DNA of 64,000 bases. It comes from Vanilla planifolia (lineage: Eukaryota > Streptophyta > Magnoliopsida > Asparagales > Orchidaceae). A model generated the notes under the pieces. That model was not told the DNA's origin. It did not search any database and saw nothing but the letters and a program-made list of their open reading frames with translations. Each line of letters opens with the position of its first letter. The first letter of the stretch is position 1. Location: assembly GCA_023846275.1 (NCBI GenBank), contig CM043877.1, positions 14,677,107-14,741,106 of the forward strand, written 5' to 3'. Shown here piece after piece: positions 1 to 13,500 of the stretch. Made by a program: the position numbers and the translations under genes.

Positions 1-145
1 AAGGCTTATGTATAATTGTAATCCAACCCATGCTATTAATGGTACCCATTAACTACTAATCTAGCACTATATTGTTTAGTTGAACAATTGGTCTTCATTT
101 AACCTTGAAATATTTAATGAGAACCATCAACATTCATGAAAACTT
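1..145 (-). pseudogene. Copia RT N-terminal fragment, duplicate copy
   Basis: This stretch is a direct repeat of 724-870 with scattered substitutions. Read on the minus strand it encodes the start of a copia reverse transcriptase, with a decayed form of the usual KARLV...GY.Q..GLDY block. It contains stops. The spacing of about 723 bp between the copies suggests a partial tandem duplication or a second nested element whose remainder lies outside the window. Confidence 0.6.
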
Positions 146-278
146 TTCCAGTAGATGATTTCTTGCCAAATGTACATAGGAAGCCACATTGTTTGTAGAA
201 TTATGTATTATAACTTTGTAATGAGTCCATTTTGTGTTGAGATTGAGGGAGAACAAGTGAGTTAGAAATAAATGAGCC

Positions 279-870
279 TCAATACTTACGAAACCTCAAT
301 GTACCCCCTACTACTGAATTGAATAAATATTGAATGAGTTGAGATAAAGTTATCTCATTCGTTCCATTCACTATTAAGTCATTGACATAAACAAGAACAT
401 GTATAAATGTTGTGGGATTAATTTTAATAAAAAGAGAAGTGTCACTTTTGTTCTTAAAACTTCTAGAATTGGAGGAAAAGTTATGCAAATATTGATACTT
501 TGTGGTGCTTATTTGAGATCATATGTTACCTTAGGCTACAAGTATACTAGATTTGGAACAAGTTTGTAGACAAATCCAGGTGTTATTGCAGGTATTATTG
601 CAAGAGAGGATTGCAATTGAAGGTATTATTGAAAGAGAGGACTGCAACTATCCAATTGTATCAAAGGTCACCAAATAGAGAAGGACTAACCAAGAATAGT
701 ATGAATAGTGATCGTTTTAGTAGCAAGGCTTATGTAGAATTGTAATCCAACCCATTCCATTAATGGTACCCATTAACTACTAATCTTGCCTTATATTGTT
801 TAGTTGAACCATTGGTCTTCATTCCACCTTGAAATATTTAATGAGAAACATCAAGATTCATAGAATTTGT
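279..870 (-). pseudogene. Copia reverse transcriptase remnant
   Basis: Minus-strand frames show, in order, the block YKARLVVNGYH followed by GLDY (about 850-730), a TI.TIL stretch, a W.PLIQLD stretch typical of copia RT (about 690-650), and SLFIK...VYVNDLIV at 279-488. The last is the catalytic YVDD box with the first Asp changed to Asn. Stops and frame changes interrupt it, so it is inactive. The match to the plant copia RT pattern is clear; the lineage cannot be named. Confidence 0.75.
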
Positions 871-1871
871 TCAAGGCACTAGTATCTATGTGTGTTTGGC
901 CTTGAATGAATTGTATACTTCACACATTGTTTGTACACAATATGGATATTAACTGGCTTGAGTTTGGATTTAGTTCAAAGGGACTAAGATATTTAGTTGA
1001 GGAAATCAGAGTTTATGGTGGAGGATAACAATCACTTTTACTTGGGATGTTATAAACATTTGAGTTTGTGTTCGAGTCTAACAAATTGATATTCTAATAG
1101 GAGTTTTTAAGCATGAATATGTTAGTTATTGAGTGGGTAGAGAATGAATATATTAGTTTTGGAAGGAAATCTATTAATATGAAAAACAATTGATGAGAAA
1201 ACTTCAAGTTAGAAGTCAATGGGATACTAGATTAAATTAATAAGAGAAGACTTATTTCAATTATATACATATGTTTTCTCTTTATAGTTTCATTTTATTG
1301 AGTGTAAAAAAAAGGCTGATGTAAATTACCTTTTTGTATTAAATACAATCTTAGTTGATGTCTAAAGAACTCTCTATTATTTTTAGATTAAAATGGTCAT
1401 GATTTTTGGCAAGAAGGCTTCCTTAGCCATGGTTTTGAAATTAATAAATGAGTTGAAAAAAAATCACATTTATGCATCAATGGAAACAATCATATATATC
1501 TTGTAAATTCATCAATAATTGGAGCAAACATTAATAAACATTTATAAAGGAAACAAAGAAAGGACTTCATATATTTATGTGAAGTACTTGAAGATGAATG
1601 TGCATGTTAATTAAATGGTAATTGATGAGCTTTCCTTGAGAACATACATAGTAATTTGTGGAGGAGATAACTCAAAAATATTGGAAGAAAAAGATGCCCT
1701 AATTGTGAGTGCTTTACTTTTCTATGATATGATAGCTATTTGAGATATGATTGAGAATAGATCATTTGCTTGTGTTATAGAGATGCTTGAATTTTGCCCA
1801 AATAATATAATTTTGTTTTTTCACTGCTTCATAACAAATCTATTAGTGTCTAATAAGAATATTCAATTATG

Positions 1872-2150
1872 CTAAATTGGAAATTTGTGTGTAGATAGAT
1901 ATAATAAGTTCTTAATATCTGTAGCGTCCAAAACATCTTTTATATACAAAAACCCAATTGGAGAAGAAATAATGGTAAAGTCAATATGAGTAATAAGTAA
2001 TTTAGTTCTATTACCAACCATAGTAGAGCTAATACCTTGATGCAATTGAGAGGTTATGAATGAAGCCCTTGTTGGAGCCATCTTATTGGTTGGTCTAGAG
2101 TCTTCATGCTTTTCAACATCAAGCACATCAAGAAGGTTTGTTGAAGACAA
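1872..2150 (-). pseudogene. Copia protease/pre-integrase fragment
   Basis: A 92-residue open stretch contains VGN..KLLITHI, then SSPIGFLYIKDVL followed by DIKNLLYLS. In copia polyproteins this pattern lies between the aspartic protease and the integrase zinc finger (usual form VGNG..LPITH.G...L...DVL..P.I.KNLLSVSK). It sits upstream, on the minus strand, of the RT remnant at 279-870, as expected for one element. The protease active-site triad itself is not visible in the open stretch. Confidence 0.75.
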
Positions 2151-3799
2151 CTTATTTGCAAAGGAGTAGTAATATAAGAAGATTTTCCTTGGTTAAGAAA
2201 AATGCAAGGTGTGTCCTTGTTTGTTCCATTTATGATAGATAATTTGATGATAAGGGAGGGAGTTGGCTATAGTGGATGTTTATGTTTTTGATAAAGAGTA
2301 TAAGTTATAGAGTAATTATGTGGGAATTGGTGAGAAATAAATGGTTGTGACCATGACTCCAACCTTTATCATACCCTTTTTTTATTAAAGTTACAAAATA
2401 AACCACCACAACTATCAGAATGTCCAAGTTTAGTGGTTTTAGTTTGAACAATAGAAACTCGAGTAGTATTATGTAGAAAGGAGATGTAGAAAGGCATTTA
2501 AGAATTTTTTTTCTTGTATGAGAAGATAGCTCATTTCATTGAAAGTCAATGAAGGTCATTAGATTTAAGAAGTAAAAAAATTCCTTGAACTTGGGACCAA
2601 CATTGTTAACGTCATATTCAATGAGATTAGAACTAGTGATATGGCTTGCAACAATTAACTAAAGAATCAATTTAAGGATTTTTTTCTTTAAATATTCTTG
2701 AATTTCAAAGGTTTCTTTTGAGAGATCTCCATTAATTTGTTGTGGAACATAAATGAATCCTAGGAATTTGGAAATTTTTATCACTCAAAAAGTTTTGTTT
2801 TTATTGTAATGCATGGAATTCCAAAATATATTGTTTTAGAAGAAGTGGGCTTAATCTAGCTTATGATTAAGAGATTAGTTTTGTTCAATGGAGAGACTCA
2901 AGATTTGGTTATAAAAAAGGAAGAGAAGTTGGTCATGGTAAAATGTCTAAAAAGATATTGTGTTGAAGATTAAAAACAAAAAGGAAGCACTGAAATTGGT
3001 ATTGACAATTGAAATAGTTGTTTTAGTCTATGGGATGATGCTAGCAATAGGAAGAATTAGAAGGCAAAGATGAAAGATAAGAAGGTAGAAAGGGACAAGT
3101 GGAAGAGTTGGGTTGAAGCAATGAAGTATTCTTTGTAGGCATCCGATAATTTGTAAGAAAAAGTTTAATGTTCAAGATGGTTTAATTGTAGCACTTGGTT
3201 TTGTTTATAACAGAGAATACAGCAAGTCACTACCATCCAATGCTTCAAGAGATTAGTAGGTAGTGATCATAATTATAACAAATAAATGATCGTTAAGAAA
3301 CAATCTATATCTTGTTTGGTCTAGGCTTTTATCTAATATTCATGACATTAATCTACTTTTTAATTTTTTTACTTGCTTTCTCTTCAATTGTTCGTAGTTC
3401 TATTACCAACTCTCTTATGTGAACTATGGCTTGATATTCAATTTTAATATTGGATTAAGCTATTGTGGTTTATTTCTTGTTTCTCTAAGTGATCAGATTA
3501 CCTTCCAACAAGGTATTATAGCTTGATGTTGATTTCTCGCCTTTTTTGAGCTAGTGTAATCGTTATTAAAATACACCTCAATTTATAGATGATCATGTTT
3601 TATAAATTCTATTTCCTTTCTAGGAACCTCTTTTGCATATTTTAAAATCATTATAACAGCATCTCAGTAAACCTGCTTGTACTTGTCATTAAGTTAATTA
3701 ATAATACTTTCAACAAATGGTATATCTTGTTGAATGATTGTTAAAATAATTCAATTGTTCCATCAGTAATTTGCTAGGAATTTATTATCCAAGAGTTAT

Positions 3800-4500
3800 T
3801 CATTATCTTTCCAAAAATATATATTGAAGTAAATTGAAGTGTCAATAGGTTTGGGACCTACTTATATTAGTAAATAAAGTACATACCTCTATTGAGACAA
3901 GAAAAGTTTTTAGTTTCTATGAGCTATCTTGGTTCCAAGGATGTATCAAGGATGTCGTATATTTTTGGCAAAAAAAATTCTTCGTCAAATATTCCTTTAT
4001 ATATATAATACTCATGAAATCACTATCAATAAGGATAATATCATTTATATAGATTGCCAGGATGATAATACCAATTACATTTCTTCACAAATACTAGATC
4101 AACTTCATACCTTTGAAAATTAAAAGTTATAACAATCAGATTAAATATTGAAGTTAAACTTCGGACTCTGTTTAAAATGACAAATGATTTTCTTCAACTT
4201 GCAAGTATGATTCACTTTCATCCCTTGAGTAAAAAATTTTATCGATTGCTTTATGAACACAATCTCCTAAATATTGCGATAAAGTTATTTTTTACTTCAA
4301 TTTGAAAAATTGGACATTCTAGATTAACAATTATGAAGGTTTCTTTTTATAAACAAATTCTTCCACTTGCTAGTCATTCTAGTTCTTAAAAGAAATCTTT
4401 AATTTTTTTGCATTTTGCACTTTGCACACCAACAAATTCCTCATTATCATGCTTATGGAGTGTGCTAGTTATTATGTCAATCAATAGATTTTCTTGAATG
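3800..4500 (-). pseudogene. Second copia reverse transcriptase remnant
   Basis: Read on the minus strand, about 4060-3960 gives ILAIYINDIILI followed by IIYIKEYLTKNF, the copia catalytic YVDD region with Val to Ile and the first Asp to Asn (YIND at about 4034-4051). After a frame change comes a decayed DLG.L.YFLG.KIAHRN, then LFLSQ.RYVLYLLT near 3860-3900, the normal downstream order toward RNase H. Many stops show it is dead. It appears to be cut off by the LINE that starts near 4545. Confidence 0.7.
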
Positions 4501-5396
4501 CATGAATACTATTTTGAGTTCTACATTGGCATTTAATGAGGTGATGCCTATGAATCCTTGGACCTAAGGAAAGCATTAGGAAGTAAATCAGGGTTTTTGG
4601 AAGTGATGGTCAATTTGAGACCTTTGATACCCAGATAATAAGTACCAAGTTAGACATTATGCATCTATTGTGAGTCGATCAAGACACCTGCAACAAACCT
4701 ACTTGCTTTACGAGGTTGGAGATTAATATTATCAACATTATGAAATCAAAACCACAAGATAATATATTGTGGGGAAAAAGTAGTGAACTATAAGAAAAGC
4801 TGACTTCAATTATTGAAGGCTTATTATCCAAAAGTCCAAGCAAGACATTAGTGTTTAGATCATGAATTATTCCAGGTCCCCTTTAGTTGTTTCTACCATC
4901 TATGCGAACAATGACCCCCATGTTCATTGATTCATTTGGTCTAATTTTGCCCTTATTCCCGTGGGCCACCACTTGGTTATTATTTGGAGAATTTAAATTA
5001 CATTATATCCTATTCTAAGCATTTGGTTGGTAAGCCTTTATTTTTGGCTACGTAGAAGGGGATTTTTTTAGCTTCATCTTCTTTCCAAACTTTTGTAGCC
5101 TCTCTTCTGATGGCATTTGGTTCATCTTTTGAAACAAACAAAGGGTAATGCTAGAATTTTTATCTTATCTTGATAAGATTCTCATGAACTTGGATTGCTT
5201 ACTACAATATCTCAGATACTAGTTTTGCCCACTTTGTTTGAATTGGGTTTGATTATTGCCTTCATTTCATCTAGCTTGGCTTCTTTTTTGTAACAACTGT
5301 CCACCACTCAAGTTTGAGTATATTTGGTTTTCCTTCACCACAGTTAGGGATATCATCCTTAGCTCTTAGTTCATTGCAACTAGTGGCTCCTCTTCC

Positions 5397-5541
5397 ACCT
5401 TCAACCATGAGTACATCTGAATGCTCTAGTAGCTCCACTGTTAGAGAAAGACGAGCCTTAGCAATCTATTCCCTTCAACCATGAGTGCATCCAGACGCTC
5501 TAGTAGCTCCACTCTTGGAGTAAGATGGGCCTTAGCAATTT
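5397..5541. repeat. Tandem duplication, 74-bp unit
   Basis: Two units beginning CCTTCAACCATGAGT stand head to tail at about 5397-5470 and 5471-5541 with a handful of substitutions. The duplication lies inside the decayed LINE and does not keep an open frame. Confidence 0.7.
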
Positions 5542-6079
5542 GTCTTGTTTTGTTCTTGTCTCAATGATCAAATCAATGCCTTCCAATAGAAAGCATACAG
5601 TGACCAAGGTCTTTCGAGTGATGAACTTAAAGAGCTCTATTTGCTTGTGACTAACTGTGGCTTGTTGATGGCTCATTGGTGATTTGGTGGTGTTTGTAGA
5701 CGAAGGTGTGATGGCTTGCAACAGAAGATAGAAACTTTCACAAGGCTATAAATCCTTTAAGCACATTAATTGATTGTCCATTTGAAGGTTAAGTATTTCT
5801 CTGTGCTCTCTATGCAAATATACATGATGCCATTTTGGATTTCTTGAAGCAAAATAGGGGTTAGTAGCCTCCTAACCTGCCTTGCAGCTTCTAATTTTGT
5901 CGACTCAAAGTATCATATTGGAAGATTAGGCATGTGATTTTTGTGAGCTAATTTCTAATCTCAAAATTGTCATCACAACTTGATCCCTTCCCCCACGTTG
6001 TATGCTTGGTATTGATGGTATAACCACCTTATTTAGAAAAGATATTGAGACATTACTTTGGGAGATTTCATGGTTGTAG

Positions 6080-6790
6080 TAAGGCATTTTTTTCCCATGC
6101 TAAGATTCCCCAATAATAGCATGACATGATTGTTGTCCTCATTCCAAAGTGGATGAGGTTAGGAGGGTGAGTTAATTTTGTCCCTTTTATTACAATATAC
6201 AAAATCACTACTAAAGTCTTGGTAAATAAGATGAAGAGTTGTTTTGTTTTGTTAATTAGTATAAGAAAAGAGCTTTCATTCATAGAAGCTTCATTGCTAG
6301 TAATTGCATGTTTGCATAAGAAATCTCTTATTTTTTGAAAACTATTTTATCAACTGAATTAATATCCCTTAAAATGGATATAGAATAAGCCTATGATGGA
6401 GTCAGTTTGCCTTTCCCATTAATCATACTCTAACACCTCAGTTTCTGGTATTGCGCTTAAATGACTAATTGTATTTCTCATCTTCATTAATTTGTCTTAA
6501 TGAAGCTAGGATGGATGGGATATTTGGGGTTGTTGTGTCTCGAGGAATTTTCGTTGTCTTTTGTCTCCTTTTCTTGAGCTTGAAGCTCACCCTACTTATC
6601 AACCATCTTTTGGAGGAAAGAGCAATGGAGGGAATCCACATCTCGTATAGTGTCCTCATCGTCACTTATTTTCTCTTTGTTAATGAAGTTTCCTGGTTTG
6701 ATTATGCTTCAACAAGGAGAAACCAATGATTTTCTTCAACAAGAGAATATCCTCTAAGTGCACGCGAATGTTGGACAATAAATTGCTTTC
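6080..6790 (+). pseudogene. LINE reverse transcriptase remnant
   Basis: Plus-strand frames show the LINE RT blocks in sequence. VVLIPKW comes first (about 6134), then YKITTKVLVNKMKS (about 6195-6240) and the decayed LIS..QSAFI equivalent. SLKMDIE.AYDGV at about 6366-6405 is motif A with its Asp. The open stretch 6469-6729 ends in YFLFVNEVSWF. In the last block the usual F.DD catalytic pair reads N-E (6672-6689), which would abolish polymerase activity. A stop falls inside motif A. The order and spacing fit plant L1-like ORF2. Confidence 0.75.
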
Positions 6791-7110
6791 TAAAAGTCAA
6801 GCAAACGTTAGATTTTTATGGATCCCTTTCTTAAGAAATCAACCAATCTACAATGACTTCTAAGACATTATCTCTTTTGTCCAAGTGGCTATTGCATTTT
6901 AGAGGGAGAGGGCAAAGCTCTTAACTTTGTTAGAAGAATTATTCTTATTAGCAATGCTTAACCTTTTTACTAGTGTGCTTGATGCCTCATTTTCTAGTCT
7001 TTTTTAATGTTTTTGACACTATCAAGAGGCTAATTCATACCATTTGTTTGGGAGCATTTTTAGCTTTTTTATGTCTACCTCATCGAACAATCGTGAAAAA
7101 ATCTTTCCTT

Positions 7111-7919
7111 TTTTGACATTCAAGTTGCTTTTGTGGTAGTACTGCTTGCGTCTTATGACTTTTCTTTGATCTACGATTTTTTACTAGAAAAAAAACACTA
7201 AGTTCCATCATAAACTTATACTCTTTTTTTATGTATTAGTTTCTCAAATCTACTCAACTATCTCTCTTATAACCACCCACATTAGCTTGGAAGACTAAGA
7301 CATCTCTCACTCTTTAGGTGCCATTGACCCCTCCCTCTCCTGATTTGGTCCTTTACCCTCAGGTTGGATCGAGTTCAATTTTTATAGGTTGGTTTCTAGT
7401 GAGGGTCATGTTTGTGTGACTGTGACTGCTTGTAATGCTTTTGCTCAATTTGTTGCTACTTAGGGATTTATATTGTCACTTTCTTGCTTTTGTGTGTAGA
7501 TTTCCATGTGACCCTTCTGGATGTATCCTTGGCTATTTTCTTGATATATATTATTGTATTGTGTGGTTTGTGATTGAAAATTTTGTTGTTGTGGACAATG
7601 TTTTTCATAGACTTTTTCACAATATCTCTAATTTCAGAAGAATCAATTGCCATATATCACTGGCTCGTTCATCATATATTTGTGTTTCACATGTACTCAG
7701 ATCTATTAATATTCTGATGGATTTTTGCACCTGCGAGTCGACCTTTTTGGACTTTAGGTGGGAAATGGTCATGTTGTCACCCTACTTTTGATGTGATTCT
7801 CTTGGAAGTTTTTTGCATACTTAGATTTTTTTATATTTATAGGTTATGGTTGTTCTTTTAGAGAAATCCATGGACTCGGCATGTAACATTCGGTAATTTA
7901 TAGGTCATTTTGGTTGATT
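7111..7919. other. Unassigned AT-rich stretch
   Basis: This lies between the LINE remnant and the gypsy fragment. It holds a 118-codon plus-strand open stretch at 7435-7791 that is rich in Cys, Phe and Leu and matches no family I recognise. It may be the decayed 3' end of the LINE. No convincing gene is seen. Confidence 0.4.
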
Positions 7920-10560
7920 AGCCTTTTTATTTATGTGGACATTGTTGTGCTAACAAGTACAAGGGTGGAGCGTATTGGTAAATTTTAAAATGCATTAGTC
8001 AAAAGCTTTTATGGGTGGTAGATTCCCTTTTTGTGGTTGGTTAACATGCTTCATTGACATTAGGTCATATGACAAGCTTTAGAGTCATAGATTTGGGCTT
8101 TGATAATCTCTTTTGACACTTATGCAACAAAGATGTTCAATATGTGGTGTAGCACGATAGATCTTAGAAAGTTGTCACCCAAATGCTACACCTTAAGTTA
8201 TGGATGTAAGACTTTTGGCCTTCTTTGATGGTTATGATTTCAATGTACATTTTGGTGCTATTTTTCTAGGTCGCTTTGATTCTTTGGGAACCACAAAATT
8301 TGTTAAGATGGGTTTCTTTCTTAAGATCTTTCAATTAAGGTCTAAAAACATCAATCATCTTGGCAAAAGCACTACGAGCATTTTAAAGATCAAATGGTAT
8401 GATTAAGAACTCATGTATCTCTTCTTAAAATTTAAAAGTCATCTTGTACTTGTTATCTTCTTTAATTCTAATTTAATACTATTTACTCTACAAATCAATC
8501 TTAGGGAATATCATAGTTCCACACTTCATGTCCAATCTAAAATCCAACCGAAGAATAGGGAGACAATATTTTGTGGTTATTTATTACGTTATTGTTTTTA
8601 TGGTTTTATCTAAGTTTCATCTTTCGCATAAGCAATAATGTTGGAATAACACATAGACTTAATCTATCACTAATAAAATCTTTTCCCAATGATTTTGGAT
8701 TTGTCCCTAAAACTTTGGGTCTTCTTTAGGGTTTATTCTATATTCTATTTAATTCAGTAATGATAAATCAAAAAGCAAGTCTAGTATGTTAAATACTTTT
8801 ATAGGTAGTAATTGAGTTTGAAAGTCATCAAGAAGTATGTCCTTATCTTCTTCTTACAAATTCTTAAACCTTTGATGTGCAAAACCTAATTCTTCAACAC
8901 TTTGAGGCCTATAAAAATACTAAAGAATTCAGAAATGCTACTGTTGGAAATTTTTTTTCAAATTCTTTCTAATCTAGAATATTACAATTTTTTTTTCTTT
9001 TCTACAAATAAATTGGATTTTGTTGATGTGTTACTAAAACTATTTTTATGTTTAACAAGATGTGGTCACCATTTTTCTGTTCTTCTTTAAGATATAGGTG
9101 TCATCTTCATTATTATGGGTAAACATCCTAGTCATACAACCAAGGAAAATCTTGACAATATATGACAAACATCTTGAAGGAGAACCAACCAAAATTCTTC
9201 TAAGTATGAACCCATGGTGAATGGAACTTGATATCTTTGGTTTACTAACATTTTTCATCTACTCAAACTACTTAATATGATTAGGGGCATGATACAAGCT
9301 TCATGTTCATTCTGAATATCATGGCTTTAGACACTATATTCATTTTACTATCTCCATCTGTGGCCAACTTATAAGATGAGTGAAAATGTTGGTATTATTG
9401 CAATTCTCTGTAGGTTGGGGTACGATCAAGATACACCACATAACGAGCATATTAGGAGCACCTTTATAATCATTGTGGTCATTGTCTTGAGAAATTGATT
9501 AGTGTCTTCATTTTTTAATGTAGCTTTAAACTCAAAATTATCCTCATGATATGTTTCTTTTAATTTCTTTTCTTCATATGATATTCTTGAAAAATATGTA
9601 TTAACTGACCATTAGTCTAACATCTAAAGTATGATAAAAAAAACTTATAATTCTTGTAGCCATTTCTTATGTTTATTGTTGGCTTTTTTAACTTTCTTAC
9701 TCTCTCTATATAGGGTATTGATTTCAAATTACTAACAATATTTTTAGTTATAATAAAAGTTTGATTTAGATCATTATATCTATATCTATAATATTATCTT
9801 CTAAATCTCTAGTTTAAGCATTTTTGAAACCTAGATAATGTGATATGCTCTTCATAAACCTCATAATGAAATAATGTCAAGATCTTACATATTTATTCAA
9901 AGAAAGACTTTGCCACTTTACTTTAATGTGGTTAACTCATCTAACATTCAATCCATAAGATAGATAGGGATGTATTAGGCTTTCAAAATAGTGGTAATCT
10001 CATCTTAGAAAGTCACAAGCTAAAGTCTTAATCTCACCTTGTGATACACTTTACTTAGCTAGAATACTCTAGCCTTACTCGCTAGCTTCATCTTGGCTAA
10101 CCTTATTTAGCATTCATATGAAATTTCATATTAAACTAGTGTTTCATGTCTCCATTAATCAATCTCTAAATTGTTAGCATTTAGCATTCAAAAACTTTGG
10201 TTTTTTACTTTTCTAGTCATGTCTACACTTAATTAAATGTGTTTACCTGCATGCTTTCTTGGTCCATCATTCAAGTAACCTCTTGATGGTAGTAGACAAA
10301 GATGAATTTTTTCAGTTGGATGAGTCTGTATGGCTTGGGAGGTACTTAAGATTCCATGTTCTTGTTAGATCAAATGATATTTGAGATCTAACCATTGGAG
10401 TGGGGTTATAAGAAACGTTACACAGATTTTGAGTGGCATTCACTATTTAAAAATTGAATTAAAATACAAATCATATTTTGGCAGGTAAATTTAATAGGGA
10501 AGAAAGGGGATATGAAAAATATTCAACCCACTACAATGAGTAATATTGGTTGAGAAACAA
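7920..10560 (-). mobile_element. Gypsy-like element fragment, copy A
   Basis: About 2.6 kb that recurs in the same orientation at 37296-40340, with many substitutions between copies. Both copies carry a minus-strand retropepsin remnant of the type found in plant Ty3/gypsy polyproteins (9050-9380 here). The rest is too degraded to assign to gag or RT by eye. The left edge is set where homology to the second copy begins (shared GATTAGCCTTTT). The right edge is set where homology fades after TTTTGGCAG near 10560. No LTRs or target duplications were identified. Confidence 0.6.
9050..9380 (-). pseudogene. Gypsy retropepsin (aspartic protease) remnant, copy A
   Basis: Minus-strand frames give DGDSKMNIVSKAM near 9370, which fits the plant gypsy protease active-site pattern DGGS..N..S with the second Gly replaced by Asp. 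It is followed by PFTMGSYLEEFW, then DVCHIL, a decayed GRPWLYDRDV, and finally FTHNNEDDTYILKK at the end. The order matches the Ty3/gypsy protease module. Several stops and frame changes make it non-functional. The copy at 38425-38745 shows the same order. Confidence 0.65.
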
Positions 10561-13500
10561 AAAAAACAACTTTATTTGAATTATGAGTAATAGTAGTATT
10601 GATAAGAAGCATAGAAAAAAGATAATAAAGCTCATAAGTTGAGCTTTACCTCTTTAAAAAGTTATATAGATAAAATTTGTTTCATCTTTTGACTTAAAAA
10701 TTAAAATTTCTTTTGTTGTTTCATATTATCATTAATTTTATTAAACATTCTTTTAATAAAGTATATTTTTATTAAATGTTCATTTTATTAGCATAGGCAT
10801 TTAGTAATTATTTATTGTATTAAATTTTACAATTATTAGGGAATTTTTTATCTAATTTAAAGTATATTTTTACAACTTTGCGAAGACTTCTACAGTTCTT
10901 AAAATACTATTTATAATTTTAAAATGTGACTCTCAGTATTCGTAATTGTACTTTCATATTTGTGGGCTAGAAAATTATTGTTCTATCCCTTGAGATCTTT
11001 ATTAATAAGGATGCTCATAATATTATAAGGCATAAAATTTTTTATAAAGTTACAAACTATTGTTGCCAAGTTTGTTTCATATAATAAGTGTTATGAATAA
11101 TCACCTAATAATGTGATTCAAATAATGCCTTGAGAAAGTGAGGAAGAGGCTTAAAAGAGAAGTTTCTAATATTGGAGAGGTAAGAAAGTAGTTATTATTG
11201 ATATTCTTAAGAAACAAAAAATTTCATATAATGGTTATAAATGTTTTCTAAGAATAATTAATATCCTTGAAAAGAGAAGCTTAATATACTTTAAATTTCT
11301 ATGAAGTGTGAATATCTTAAAGTATATCCATATGAGCTACTAAAAGAGTACCTAATAAAGAGATAAAATTTGAGATATATTTGATGCCTAGCCTATCTCG
11401 AAAACTCCATATAAAATGGCACTAATAAAATTATAAAAGATGAAAATACTAGAAATATCACAAAAATATTTTATTAAGTGATGTATATCCCTATGGAGTT
11501 GACTCATATAATTTATGAAAAGAAAAGATTGTAGTCTTAAAATTTATCTCTGTTACCATGAGCTAAATAGTAATATTATAAAGAATAAATATTCTCTAAG
11601 TGTAACCTCTTACATTATAAAATAAAGTTAGTTTGAGTTAAATATAAATTATAGGATTTTTAAATTTTTTCTAAAGCCTTTAAAGATTCATACATTAAAA
11701 TAAAGTAAGTCGTACAATATAATTTAGAATGATGTAGTGAGAAGCTTAGTTAAATAGATTTTAAAATATATTAAGGGACATTGTATATGTACAATACATA
11801 TGCAACCAAAAAGGGTGGATGAGTCCGAAGTTAGGGAAGAGAAAAGTATAAATCATACAATATAATATTAGATGATCATATGATACAAAAAAAGAGAAAA
11901 TAAAGTGAGAGACATGTGAAAAAAATACAAAAGTCAAATAAATATCATATAAATATGACTAATCATCACATAAGTATATTTATATAGAACAAAGTATTGT
12001 CATAAGAGATCAAACTAGTCACTAAGGCAATGCTAAAGTATATAAGTACAAAATTAAATAGCATACAAGTATAATAAGAATGAAAAGAAAATTTTAATTA
12101 ATTTTGATAGGTTGTGTAACATATGAATGAAACATATAATATGACAATCACAATCATATAAGTATGATTATGTGAAGAATAACATCATATAGGAAATCAT
12201 CAATTATGACAGAATAAGTGTAAGAAATAAAATGGATCATATAAGGATATCATACAATATAATATAAAGAGAAAGTTTAAGTTGAATAAGTTGAAATTTG
12301 TTATACACATATGATAAAATGTAATGTATAAGCATGATAAGTACAAATAATAAACATGATGAGGTAATTGACTCATCATATAATACAAAGCTAAGAATTA
12401 TGTAAGTATGATAAGTGAAAATAAGAACAAACAAAGAGAGTTTTGAGTCATCATACAGTACATAGCTATGGATCATATAAGTGATATGGAGAAATGAAAA
12501 AGTTTTAAATCCCAAAATAGTAAATGACTGCATTAATTATCATAAAGGGCATTTAAATGAAGGGAAATCGTTAGATAAGTTGAAAATGAAGGAGAAAAGT
12601 TTGAAATTGATTTAAGGTGACCATTGGTGAAAGTTTAATGGCCAAGAATACAAAGATTTATGAATGTGGTATAAAAATAAGAGAGATCAAGCTTAAGAAG
12701 ATTTTAATAAGTAAAAAGGTGTGATTAAGTTCATCCAAGTGTGATAAAGTGAATGAAAGAAATTATTCTAAAAAATTTCAAAAGAATCCAAAAGAAGTTG
12801 AACTTGTGGCAATGCCAAAATCAAGGTAATTCTAGTCATAGACATTATAGTAACTGAGGACTTTAACATAAATCTAAGTTCGTAGAGAGACTATTACATG
12901 ACATTTAAAATAAGAACAACTTTATACTATGTGCATATGCTTGAATGGTTGTTGTTTGTTGATTAAAGGCCTTCAAATTGATATTATTATTTGGTAAACT
13001 TTAAGATGCATGCTTATATTAGTTGTGTTGATGATTGATATTGTATATATCATGCTTGTTAGGAGAGTAGAATATTAAGAGTTGATCTTTCACAATAAAT
13101 TAGAGTAAGTTGATTTTTTTGTGTTACAAATGTGTGTGATATGTTGAATTTCACAAGATATAGCATGTTATATTGAATATCCTTATTTACATGTATGATG
13201 AGTTGCACATGATGTTAATGTATAATAATATGAGTTGCTTTATTTACATGATTTAACTTTTCATGCTAATGTAATAATGCTCACAAAATTAGTAAAAGAA
13301 ATGAAAATCAAAATACCACTTGTAATGGTAGACCAAAAGAAATGAACGATAAGTGAAAGAAAAAAAGATTTAATGAAGAAAAGATATGACTCAAAAGATG
13401 ATAGAGTGAATAATTGTCTAAAATAACGTCTATCATTTTTTTAATAATGATTAAAAAGATGAGCCAAATGTATTATTTATTTGGGCTATTTATTATAGAA

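Larger units (their letters stand above)
1..3200 (-). mobile_element. Decayed Ty1/copia retrotransposon
   Basis: Pieces of a copia polyprotein lie in the expected order when read on the minus strand: possible gag zinc-knuckle remains near 2380-2440, the protease/pre-integrase junction at 1872-2150 and reverse transcriptase at 279-870. All frames are broken by stops and shifts. The integrase expected between 1200 and 1870 could not be read. A second copy of the RT start lies at 1-145, so the element is partly duplicated and runs off the left edge. No LTR or target duplication was found, so the upper boundary near 3200 is a guess. Confidence 0.65.
4545..7110 (+). mobile_element. Decayed L1-type LINE retrotransposon
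   Basis: On the plus strand the parts of a plant LINE ORF2 follow in order. Near 4575-4640 there is an endonuclease start (ALGSK..FLEVMVNLR.L). At 4880-5000 is VSTIYANNDP with a nearby W and GEF in place of GDFN. Reverse transcriptase occupies about 6080-6790. Past the RT near 6900-6960 the C-terminal block GKALNFVRRIILI appears. Stops and frameshifts are frequent, so the element is old. No poly(A) tail or target duplication was recognised, and the ends are approximate. Confidence 0.7.

Noticed and set aside
3929..4123. 64-codon plus-strand open frame
   Set aside because: Antisense to the second copia RT remnant, whose motifs are clear on the minus strand.
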